Positions 1 to 5,715 of a stretch of DNA of 7,498 nucleotides are shown piece by piece. The stretch is from Vulcanimicrobiota bacterium (GTDB taxonomy: Bacteria; Vulcanimicrobiota; Vulcanimicrobiia; Vulcanimicrobiales; Vulcanimicrobiaceae), in contig JAFAOZ010000129.1 of NCBI GenBank assembly GCA_019247395.1, forward strand, positions 1 to 7,498. Direction: 5' to 3'. Both the position numbers and the translations under genes were made by a program. The notes below the pieces were generated by a model. That model was not told where the DNA came from, did not search any database, and worked only from the letters and a program-made list of their open reading frames with translations. Numbering within the stretch: position 1 is the first letter of the stretch; each line of letters opens with the position of its first letter.

Positions 1-1
1 G

Positions 2-484
2 CAGAACGTGTATCAGCGGCGGGCGGACCTGATTCCCAGTTTGGTCGCGACGGTCAAAGGTGCTGCGAATTTTGAAAAGAGCACGTACGAAGACGTCGCG
101 AAGGCGCGTGCCACCGTCGGCCAGATTTCTCCCGAGGTGGTGCAGAACGCGATCAACAATCCACAGGACTTTGCGAAGTACGCCGCCGCCCAGGATTCCC
201 TTGGGTCGGCACTGTCGCGATTGCTGGCGGTCGTCGAAAACTATCCGCAGCTGCGCGCCACGGAGAACTTCCAAACGCTCCAGGCGCAACTCGAAGGAAC
301 CGAAAACCGCATCGCATTCGAGCGGAAGAAATATAACGACGCGGCGCGAGCGTTCAATACCAAACGCGATACCTTTCCGACGGTGATGATCGCCGGTCTC
401 TTCGGCAGCCGCTTCAACGAGAAACCCTACTTCCAGGCGCAGCCGGGCGCACAGAATGCGCCGACGGTGAACTTCTCGCCATGA
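2..484 (+). CDS. lemA: LemA family protein, 5' end missing
   Basis: The reading frame is open from the first bases of the window, so the gene starts upstream and lacks its N-terminal part, which in this family carries the single membrane anchor. The GTG at position 8 is an internal valine codon, not a start. The visible part opens with the LemA hallmark YQRRADLIPSLVATVKG, followed by a long charged and alanine-rich helical region with EKSTYEDVAKAR, the family segment LLAVVENYPQLRATENFQTL and the helix-rich ENRIAFERKKYNDAARAFN. It ends in PTVMIAGLFGSRFNEKPYF and a short proline-rich tail. LemA proteins are small membrane-anchored four-helix-bundle proteins whose biochemical role is poorly defined. 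They are often encoded beside TPM/YgcG proteins, as here. The stop codon overlaps the next start by 4 bases (ATGA), which suggests translational coupling. Family assignment is secure; the function is not. Confidence 0.95.
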   Translation, partial: QNVYQRRADLIPSLVATVKGAANFEKSTYEDVAKARATVGQISPEVVQNAINNPQDFAKYAAAQDSLGSALSRLLAVVENYPQLRATENFQTLQAQLEGTENRIAFERKKYNDAARAFNTKRDTFPTVMIAGLFGSRFNEKPYFQAQPGAQNAPTVNFSP

Positions 485-873
485 CCGACGCAGAGCGCCG
501 CCGAATCGCCGCCGCCATCGCCCAGGCGGAAGATGGGACGACCGGGCGTATCGCCGTTCGAGAAATCTTTGATGCCGACGTTGATGCCCTCGAGCGGGCG
601 AAGCGCGAGTTCCATAACATCGGCTTACACCGGTCGGGGCAGGCGAACGGTGCGCTGATCCTCGTTGCGCCGAAAGCGCGACGATTTGCCGTCGTCGGCG
701 ACCGCGCGTTGCACGCGCGCGTTGGCGACGCGTTTTGGGGCAGCGTTGTCAGCGAAAGCAGCAGGCATTTTGCGGGCGGTGCCATTGCGGACGGTGTAAT
801 CGCTGCCGTCCAACGCATCGGCGAGGCGCTGAAGGCCCACTTCGCGCAGCCGGCGTCGGATCGAGCGCAATGA
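481..873 (+). CDS. Small soluble TPM-domain protein
   Basis: This gene encodes 130 residues. It matches the short stand-alone form of the TPM domain (TLP18.3/Psb32/MOLO-1 family) that commonly sits between lemA and a ygcG-like gene. Visible family features are an N-terminal helix (residues 1-18), the strand TGRIAVREI (about 21-29), a helix with RAKREFHNIGLHRSGQANG, the paired strands ALILVAPKARRFAVVGD and the following ALHARVGDAFW. The C-terminal helix is GGAIADGVIAAVQRIGEALKAHF. No signal peptide or membrane segment is seen, so it is predicted to be cytoplasmic. The ATG overlaps the lemA stop by 4 bases and has no Shine-Dalgarno sequence, so initiation probably depends on coupling. The next gene overlaps its stop in the same way. 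The molecular function of this short form is unknown; phosphatase activity was proposed for a plant relative but cannot be inferred here. Confidence 0.88.
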   Translation: MTDAERRRIAAAIAQAEDGTTGRIAVREIFDADVDALERAKREFHNIGLHRSGQANGALILVAPKARRFAVVGDRALHARVGDAFWGSVVSESSRHFAGGAIADGVIAAVQRIGEALKAHFAQPASDRAQ

Positions 874-1709
874 CGACGCGCGTTTATGCCGCGCTGCTGA
901 TTTTACTCGCGTTTGGCGGAGGCGCTGCGGCGGCTGCGGCGGAGTTCCAAGTTCCGACTAAGCCGACGCAGTTCGTAACCGATAACGTCAACGCGCTTTC
1001 GAGCGGCACGCGGAGTTCCGTGGACGGCGAGCTGCGCGCGTACGAACAGGCGACCGGCCACCAAGTCATCGTGTGGATCGGCGATACGACGGGCGACGTC
1101 CCACTGGAAACGTTCACGACCGAGACGGCCCACGAATGGAAAGTCGGACGGCGCGGCCACGACGACGGCGCGATTCTGTTCCTCTTCATGAAGGATCATC
1201 ATATTCGCATCGAGGTCGGCTACGGTCTCGAAAGCTCGTTAACGGATGCCGATTCCTATCGAATCATTCAAGACGTCATCCGGCCGCGGATGCGCGCCGG
1301 CAACGTGGACGCCGCCGTTTCGAGCGGCGTCGCGGCAATGATCAAAACGATCACGCCGTCGTATTCGGCGGTTTCACCACCGCCTTCAGCATCTGAAAAC
1401 ACCGCACCGCCCGTCGTGGGCGGAATCGTCATCGCGTTCTTTGCGATGTTTGCTCTGTTCATGGCGTTCATCGCCGTGATGATCGTGGTGCGTATTATCG
1501 GAGCAATCCGGTACGGCTATCTCGTTCTGCGCGAGGGGCCTAAGAAGGCGAAAGCAGACATGAAGAACTGGGCGTTCGCCGGCGGAGCGACCGGCGGGTT
1601 CATCGGCTCGGCCTTTAGCGGCGGCGGTGGCGGCGACGACTTTGGCGGCGGTGACTTTTCGGGAGGTGGCGGCGATTTCGGAGGCGGCGGCGCTTCGGGC
1701 AGCTGGTGA
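870..1709 (+). CDS. YgcG-like TPM-domain protein with signal peptide, membrane segment and Gly-rich tail
   Basis: The product has 279 residues. The start at 870 is chosen over an in-frame upstream ATG at 735 because it gives an ATGA overlap with the preceding stop and places a clean signal peptide at the N-terminus (residues 1-24: MTTR, a hydrophobic LLILLAF core, then a run of alanines before EFQVP). The TPM domain covers about residues 33-168, with QFVTDNVNALS, HQVIVWIGDTTGD, AHEWKVGRRGHDDGAILF, IRIEVGYGLESSLTDADSYRI and IRPRMRAGNVDAAVSSGV. A proline/serine linker leads to one membrane helix (about 184-210, GIVIAFFAMFALFMAFIAV). A cytoplasmic-side basic segment (RYGYLVLREGPKKAKADMK) follows, then a 42-residue tail rich in Gly, Asp and Phe that ends GGGGASGSW. 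This architecture is typical of YgcG-type proteins found with LemA. The TPM domain is predicted to lie outside the cytoplasmic membrane. The exact biochemical role is unknown. Confidence 0.92.
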   Translation: MTTRVYAALLILLAFGGGAAAAAAEFQVPTKPTQFVTDNVNALSSGTRSSVDGELRAYEQATGHQVIVWIGDTTGDVPLETFTTETAHEWKVGRRGHDDGAILFLFMKDHHIRIEVGYGLESSLTDADSYRIIQDVIRPRMRAGNVDAAVSSGVAAMIKTITPSYSAVSPPPSASENTAPPVVGGIVIAFFAMFALFMAFIAVMIVVRIIGAIRYGYLVLREGPKKAKADMKNWAFAGGATGGFIGSAFSGGGGGDDFGGGDFSGGGGDFGGGGASGSW

Positions 1710-2257
1710 TCTACGACGTCTTAATATCGGCGGGCCACGAAGGGCGGCCGGCAAGTTGCGCGCGCTTTCCCCAACACCACTGTAATCTCGGTGCGGCCGG
1801 CGAACGCGCGTGGACGCCGGTTGTGGCCGATGCCGCTGCTAAGATCCTGCGCAGCCACGGCGTGAGTGTTGTGCGGCTTCCCGCCGATTTTTCCGGGCGC
1901 TATCAAGTCGATGCGGCGATCTACATTCACTTCGACGGATCAGATCCGCCGTGCGGCAGTCGAGCGTCGGTCGGGTATCCAAACAAGAATGATGCGGTTG
2001 CAGCGCAAGCATGGCGCACGCTCTATCAAGGGTACTGGCCGTTCGGATTTCAGCCGGACAACTTTACGACGAGCTTGCACCAATATTACGCGTACAAACA
2101 AGTTGTTGCGCGCGATGCAAACCTAGTGCTCGAGCTCGGCGAAATAACGTGCCCCGCGCAGCATGCGTGGCTTGCACCACGTTTGCAATGGGAGGGCGCA
2201 TTGCTGGCATATTATCTGAGCGCGCTCATTAAAAAAGGCAACGTACCCAAGCCGTAG
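1706..2257 (+). CDS. N-acetylmuramoyl-L-alanine amidase-like (Amidase_3-type) protein without signal peptide
   Basis: The gene encodes 183 residues from a GTG start that overlaps the previous stop as GTGA. The fold signature of zinc amidases that cut the bond between N-acetylmuramic acid and L-alanine can be followed: VLISAGHEGRP (His11, first zinc ligand), GAAGERAWTPVVADAAAKIL (Glu33, second ligand at the start of the helix), DAAIYIHFDGSD (His75, third ligand, in place of the usual SIHAN) and NLVLELGEITCPAQHAWL (Glu143, catalytic glutamate position). So the metal site and the general base appear intact. The protein is near the size of a bare catalytic domain. It has no signal peptide, no cell-wall-binding repeats and four cysteines (18, 26, 83, 149). 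The lack of an export signal is odd for a peptidoglycan enzyme, so it may be exported non-classically, act on cytoplasmic muropeptides, or act on another substrate. Assignment rests on motifs only. Confidence 0.75.
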   Translation: MIYDVLISAGHEGRPASCARFPQHHCNLGAAGERAWTPVVADAAAKILRSHGVSVVRLPADFSGRYQVDAAIYIHFDGSDPPCGSRASVGYPNKNDAVAAQAWRTLYQGYWPFGFQPDNFTTSLHQYYAYKQVVARDANLVLELGEITCPAQHAWLAPRLQWEGALLAYYLSALIKKGNVPKP

Positions 2258-2297
2258 ACGCGCCGGAATCGCAAAGCGCGACCGAGAAAAAGCGGCA

Positions 2298-4925
2298 ATG
2301 GCTCGTGCGCTGCAAGAGAACGAGCGCAACGACGTGGGCGCTTTCGCTCCGATCGAACGCCCGCGCGTGGGCGCGCGCTTGGCTGCGTCGGCAAGCTATC
2401 CAATCACGCTGATCGTCGCCCCCGCCGGCTACGGGAAGTCGGTCATACTTCGGCAATATTTTAGGCGCCTAAGCAGCCCGCCGCTGCGATTTGCACTTCG
2501 TGCCGAGCACGCGACGCTTCTCGGCTTTCTTCGCGGGCTAATTGAAGCACTCGGCGAGCAAGCACCACATGCGATGGCGGCGCTGGCCGACGCCTTTGAG
2601 CGCAGCACCACATCTCCGAATCGCGCCGCAGATCTCGCCCGATGGATGCACGCGCATTTGGAAACGTTTGCCGGGGTGGTGGCAATCGACGACCTGCACG
2701 TCGCCGATGCCGACGCAGCGATTGCAGAGTTCTTGGTCGCACTGATCGAGCGCACCAAGGGCAGCGTGCGGTGGATTCTGGCCACCCGCTCGACGGGCGG
2801 GTTGCCCGTTGGCACCTGGCTGGCATATCGCGACGCCGACTTCCCGATCGACGAACAAATTCTGCGATTCACGTTTGACGAGGCTCGCGAAGCCGCGGAT
2901 CGGCTGCGCCTTTCGATCGGGGACGAGGAGTTGGGCGAGCTGCTCGACTTGACGGAAGGCTGGCCTGCGGCGCTGAGTTTCGCGCTCCATTCGTCCACGA
3001 GATCGAGCGAACTTCGCAACGTTTCGGCGCTGACGCGCGAGATGATCTATCGGCTTTTGGCCGAGCAGATCTACGCTGCGCTCAGTGACGACGAGCGCGC
3101 TTTGCTGGACGTCGCCATCGCGCTTCCGGTCATGGAGGTCGCCGTGTTGGAACGCGCAGGCTTCGATACCGCGTTGCCGACGCTCGAGCGCCTTCGCGAG
3201 CGAACGTCCTTTATTTATAGCGAAGCACCCGGCGTCTATCAGTGCCACGACCTTTTTCGAGAGTTTCTGCGACGGCAGACCGCTTTGGGCGGCAAGCGCT
3301 CTCAGCAAGCGGTTCACGCTCAGGCGGCTAAAGCGTTAGAAGCGCACGGGGACATCGAACATGCAATCGCGGCCTACGTCAACGCCGAGTGCGTTACGGA
3401 CGTCGTGCGCCTATTGGAAGCGCACGGTTTCGAGTTCTTGGAGCGTGCCCGCGCCGACGTAATCGCCCGCGCAATTGACTCGCTCGACGAAAAGACACGG
3501 CGCGAAAATGCCACAATTCTCGGACTTCAGGGCGCGCTCCACGCCACCGCCGGTAAGTTCGCGCGCGCCGAATCGCTTTTTCGGCGAGCCTTAGTCGTTG
3601 GAAAAGACGATCGCGAGCTGGTTGCGACAGTGAGCCTACGCTTAGCATCAATGTTGGCTAATGAACGACGAGATGCCACCGAACTGCTAAACGTCGTAGG
3701 AGACGATGGCCAACAAAGCGCGTCGCGCCGAGTGGAAGCCCTTTCGCTGATTGCGGCTCAACGCGCGGTTGCAGGAGATTCCGTTGCAGCCCGGGCCGCT
3801 GTGCATGACGCAGAAGCACTGTTGGGCCAAGTCGAGTCGGATTCTGTGCGGGCGCGGTGCCTTCATCACATTGGCATTGCGTTTCACTATTTGAGATCCG
3901 CAAAGCTAGCGTTTGAAGTTTTAACACAATCTGCGGAGCTGGCGGCTGACCTGCATCTATATGGCATCGCAAGCCGAGCTAACGCCGTTCTTTCTAACCT
4001 CGCGTTGCACGAGCGAGACGACGTAGCGCTACAGCTTGAGTATGCTGAGGCTGCCGCCGTGGCAGCCACGAAGGCAGGCGATGCCTTCGCGCTTCAGACG
4101 GCACTCTTGCAAATGCTGGGCGCCCTCATGAGGCAAGGAGAAATCGAAAAAAGTATTAGTATTGAGCAGCAGCTCACATTAGCAAAAAAATCAGATTTGG
4201 TCGGTCGCTACCTTGCTATCTTTAGATCGCAACGATTGGCATGGGAAGGTCGATTTTCCGAAGCGCACACTTTAGTCGCGTCATATTGGGCAGAGTTGCC
4301 ATACGATTTCGACCGCCTGGTAGTTGGAAGCCAATACGCGTTATTTCTGGCATTGGACTCCAAAAATGACGCATCAAAGCGTATTTTGAAAGAGATGTCC
4401 GCGGCAATTAACACGATCTCGGCGGAGGGCATCTTTCGGAGTCGGTCAGTCGCTGTATCGATAAGCCTCTGTGCGCTGGCGGAAGCCGCAAATAAGCGAA
4501 TGTCGCAAACCGACCGTCTACTGGGAAAGATACGAGTAAATGGTGACGGATTTGTCGCCTCGGTCAAGGAAGTTGCTGATCTAATTGTGTCGCGGCTGCG
4601 TCATTCAGGCGGCAGCGAGGAGCATACGCGTCAAAGCATAGCTGGCATTGAGAGAGCCGGATATGCGGACGTAGCCCTGCTACTTCAAGCTGTAGATCGA
4701 GCATTAGCCGCCTGCATCGTGGAGGTGCGTTCGAGCCAGCTTACTGCTGCAGAAGTCGAAACGCTTCAGTTGCTTAGCAGGGGATTGACGCCGAAACAAA
4801 TCGCCTTGCGCAAAGACAGAAGCGTGTATACGGTCCGCGTTCATATCGCGAATGCGATTGCGAAACTGCGCTGTCACGGCCGTTCGGAGGCTATCTCGGC
4901 GGCACAGCGGATGGGACTCCTTTAG
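2298..4925 (+). CDS. MalT-type LuxR family transcriptional regulator (STAND ATPase)
   Basis: This is an 875-residue regulator, close to the length of MalT (about 900). Residues 20-28 give the usual lead-in (ERPRVGARL). Walker A is APAGYGKS (41-48) and Walker B is VVAIDDLH (127-134). A sensor-type strand ILATRS (160-165) and the segment LTEGWPAAL (218-226) are both typical of the MalT/LAL ATPase. A winged-helix-like part follows (for example YQCHDLFREFLRR). The middle, about residues 335-800, is helical and TPR-like (AKALEAHGDIEHAIAAYVNA, LQGALHATAGKFARAESLFRRAL) and is the likely ligand sensor. The C-terminus (812-875) is a LuxR helix-turn-helix: LTAAEVETLQLLSRGLTPKQ, then IALRKDRSVYTVRVHIANAI and AKLRCHGRSEAI. 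In this family ATP plus an inducer drives oligomerisation and DNA binding. Target and inducer are unknown. The ATG is preceded by a GA-rich stretch (GAGAAAAAGCGG). Part of the second half is unusually AT-rich. Confidence 0.93.
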   Translation: MARALQENERNDVGAFAPIERPRVGARLAASASYPITLIVAPAGYGKSVILRQYFRRLSSPPLRFALRAEHATLLGFLRGLIEALGEQAPHAMAALADAFERSTTSPNRAADLARWMHAHLETFAGVVAIDDLHVADADAAIAEFLVALIERTKGSVRWILATRSTGGLPVGTWLAYRDADFPIDEQILRFTFDEAREAADRLRLSIGDEELGELLDLTEGWPAALSFALHSSTRSSELRNVSALTREMIYRLLAEQIYAALSDDERALLDVAIALPVMEVAVLERAGFDTALPTLERLRERTSFIYSEAPGVYQCHDLFREFLRRQTALGGKRSQQAVHAQAAKALEAHGDIEHAIAAYVNAECVTDVVRLLEAHGFEFLERARADVIARAIDSLDEKTRRENATILGLQGALHATAGKFARAESLFRRALVVGKDDRELVATVSLRLASMLANERRDATELLNVVGDDGQQSASRRVEALSLIAAQRAVAGDSVAARAAVHDAEALLGQVESDSVRARCLHHIGIAFHYLRSAKLAFEVLTQSAELAADLHLYGIASRANAVLSNLALHERDDVALQLEYAEAAAVAATKAGDAFALQTALLQMLGALMRQGEIEKSISIEQQLTLAKKSDLVGRYLAIFRSQRLAWEGRFSEAHTLVASYWAELPYDFDRLVVGSQYALFLALDSKNDASKRILKEMSAAINTISAEGIFRSRSVAVSISLCALAEAANKRMSQTDRLLGKIRVNGDGFVASVKEVADLIVSRLRHSGGSEEHTRQSIAGIERAGYADVALLLQAVDRALAACIVEVRSSQLTAAEVETLQLLSRGLTPKQIALRKDRSVYTVRVHIANAIAKLRCHGRSEAISAAQRMGLL

Positions 4926-4964
4926 CGGTCGTACGGATCTAGTCAATGTTAGTTAGGGACAGTG

Positions 4965-4995
4965 TTGGCGGCGAAGCGCACACTATGGCTAGATA
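4965..4995 (+). promoter_or_regulatory. Possible sigma70-type promoter of the micro-ORF
   Basis: TTGGCG (4965-4970) can serve as a -35 element and TAGATA (4990-4995) or the overlapping CTAGAT as a -10 element, with a spacing of 18-19 bases. Transcription would start near 5001, just ahead of a GAGAGG ribosome-binding site. The match is by eye and imperfect, the spacing is at the long edge, and the promoter consensus of this lineage is not known. The consistent order of promoter, Shine-Dalgarno and small ORF is the main support. Confidence 0.3.
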
Positions 4996-5005
4996 GCACT
5001 CCACT

Positions 5006-5011
5006 GAGAGG
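5006..5011 (+). promoter_or_regulatory. Shine-Dalgarno sequence GAGAGG of the micro-ORF
   Basis: GAGAGG lies 7 bases before the ATG at 5019 and only 1 base before the ATG at 5013, so it selects 5019 as the start. It stands out because most other genes in this window begin by stop/start overlap or have no visible Shine-Dalgarno sequence. Confidence 0.45.
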
Positions 5012-5018
5012 AATGGCC

Positions 5019-5084
5019 ATGCTGAGCTTTATCGTCGGTCTAGTGTTGGCCCTAGCGTTTACTCCGCCCGATCCCCTGATGTAG
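5019..5084 (+). CDS. Putative micro-ORF, 21-residue hydrophobic peptide
   Basis: A short ORF with a well-placed ribosome-binding site encodes 21 residues. A hydrophobic core FIVGLVLALAF (residues 4-14) is followed by a Pro-rich polar end (TPPDPLM). An in-frame ATG at 5013 would add two residues but sits too close to the GAGAGG. The core is barely long enough to span a membrane. There are no basic residues, no cleavage site I can identify and no cysteine. It lies 93 bases after the stop of the LuxR regulator and before an unrecognised gene. It could be a small membrane peptide, a leader peptide controlling the downstream gene, a signalling peptide, or a chance ORF. I do not recognise the peptide. 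Codons are reasonable for the genome (CTG, GTC, GCC, GCG) but too few to judge coding bias. Confidence 0.35.
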   Translation: MLSFIVGLVLALAFTPPDPLM

Positions 5085-5087
5085 GGG
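5073..5087 (+). terminator. Weak hairpin over the micro-ORF stop codon, terminator- or attenuator-like
   Basis: CCCCT (5073-5077) can pair with AGGGG (5083-5087) around a five-base loop that contains the first base of the micro-ORF stop codon. The stem is GC-rich but only 5 bp, and the downstream sequence CAAATTT is not a true T-run, so it is at best a poor intrinsic terminator. A second pairing, GGGC (5085-5088) with GCCC (5096-5099), uses some of the same G bases and would be mutually exclusive with it. Confidence 0.22.
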
Positions 5088-5130
5088 CAAATTTAGCCCA
5101 GACCCCGGAGTTGTGCGCCACCCAGTTGGC

Positions 5131-5164
5131 ACTCGTCCATGCGAAATTGGTAGCATGGACGAGT
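5131..5164. repeat. Perfect 12-bp inverted repeat with 10-base spacer, spanning a probable start codon
   Basis: ACTCGTCCATGC (5131-5142) and GCATGGACGAGT (5153-5164) are exact reverse complements, separated by GAAATTGGTA. The right arm contains the ATG at 5155 that is the probable start of the downstream gene. In RNA this would be a stable 12-bp stem hiding the start codon. In DNA it is a 34-bp palindrome of the size bound by a dimeric regulator or a site-specific recombinase. No T-run follows, so an intrinsic terminator is unlikely. If the GTG at 5113 is the real start, the palindrome lies inside the coding region. Confidence 0.85.
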
Positions 5165-5610
5165 ACCTCATCGGGGCGGGGGCACTTCTGACGGCTGGGC
5201 CGGAGGGGTCGATCACGGCCGCGAGCCTGCATGCGCAGATGGCGCCGGCTCTGGCTGGGGAGGTCGAGGCAGCGCTGGTGGACTTCGAGGCGAGCCGGCT
5301 CGCTGAGGTCTCGCGCCTCCTTATAGTTGCATCGGGCTGGAGGGGGCCGCAGTTTCGCAGCGCCGTCGTGCAAAGGCTCCTTGCTCAGCGGCAATGTGAG
5401 TTGGCAGACGTGGTTCTAACGCTGGCCGAGGCGACCGGCGCGCGGAATATTCACCTTTTTGCTCGGTGGCGGCCGGATGAAGCGACCGGCGTTCGCCTCG
5501 CCGAGCGCGGCGTCAGCATCGTCGCCCATCCCCTTGAAGTGATCGGTCAGGCAGCTCTGGTCTGCGGGCAAAGGCTGGAGCGGTGGCGCCCGCCGGTTCG
5601 CGCCGCCTGA
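5155..5610 (+). CDS. Unrecognised protein, 151 residues
   Basis: This ORF is strongly biased to G/C at third codon positions, which supports real coding, but I do not recognise a family. The sequence starts MDEYLIGAGALLTAGPEGS and continues through an alanine/glutamate-rich helix (EVEAALVDFEASRLAEVSRL). The C-terminal half looks mixed alpha/beta, with ELADVVLTLAEATGARNIHL, FARWRPDEATGVRLAERG, VSIVAHPLEVIGQAAL and a basic end. There is no signal peptide or membrane helix, so a small cytoplasmic protein is likely. The start is uncertain. ATG 5155 has no Shine-Dalgarno and sits inside a palindrome. An in-frame GTG at 5113 would add 14 residues and has GGAG only 2 bases upstream. The codons GGG, AGG and CGG seem more frequent than in neighbouring genes, which may indicate a different origin. 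A 20-bp tandem repeat begins directly after its stop. Confidence 0.65.
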   Translation: MDEYLIGAGALLTAGPEGSITAASLHAQMAPALAGEVEAALVDFEASRLAEVSRLLIVASGWRGPQFRSAVVQRLLAQRQCELADVVLTLAEATGARNIHLFARWRPDEATGVRLAERGVSIVAHPLEVIGQAALVCGQRLERWRPPVRAA

Positions 5611-5701
5611 CCCTTCGACAGGCTCAGGGTGACACAGTGAGGCTCAGGGTGACACAGTGGGGCTCAGGGCGACACAGTTGGCTCTCAGGGTGGCAAAGCA
5701 C
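5611..5701. repeat. Tandem repeat, 20-bp unit, three good copies plus one degenerate, with CCCTTCGACA lead-in
   Basis: After CCCTTCGACA (5611-5620), the unit GGCTCAGGGTGACACAGTGR occurs at 5621-5640 and 5641-5660, and with two changes at 5661-5680. A decayed fourth copy covers 5681-5701. The lead-in plus the first part of unit 1 reads CCCTTCGACA-GGCTCAGGG. From memory, this resembles a short interspersed sequence seen in many intergenic regions of environmental bacterial genomes. The array fills most of the gap between the unrecognised gene and the response regulator and begins at the base after the stop codon. I see no coding potential in it. Confidence 0.85.
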
Positions 5702-5715
5702 GATGCTGCGTAGAA

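Noticed and set aside
735..869. Upstream in-frame ATG that would extend the YgcG-like protein by 45 residues
   Set aside because: The extension is Cys/Arg-rich and overlaps the whole end of the preceding gene. Starting at 870 gives a proper signal peptide and the same 4-base overlap seen at the other junctions.
2258..2297. Search for a terminator or promoter in the 40-bp gap before the LuxR regulator
   Set aside because: No stable hairpin or clear hexamers were seen. The regulator might be cotranscribed with the upstream operon, but nothing decides this.
2538..3317. Long minus-strand ORF (259 codons) inside the LuxR regulator gene
   Set aside because: It lies entirely opposite a well-supported ATPase domain, and its composition is that of an antisense reading of GC-rich coding DNA.
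4961..5050. Direct 9-bp repeat AGTGTTGGC at 4961-4969 and 5042-5050
   Set aside because: One short pair with no matching flanks is not convincing as an attachment site or target duplication.
5131..5164. Reading the 12-bp palindrome as an intrinsic transcription terminator
   Set aside because: No run of T follows the right arm on the + strand; the mirror-side sequence also lacks one.
5059..5394. Minus-strand ORF of 111 codons opposite the unrecognised gene and the palindrome
   Set aside because: Its translation is low-complexity, rich in Arg/Pro/His, with no family resemblance. The + strand frame has the strong third-position GC bias, so this is a shadow.
5678..5707. TTGGCT followed by GATGCT as a promoter for the response regulator
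   Set aside because: The -10 match is poor, and the -35-like hexamer falls in the degenerate repeat copy, so it is not strong enough to annotate.
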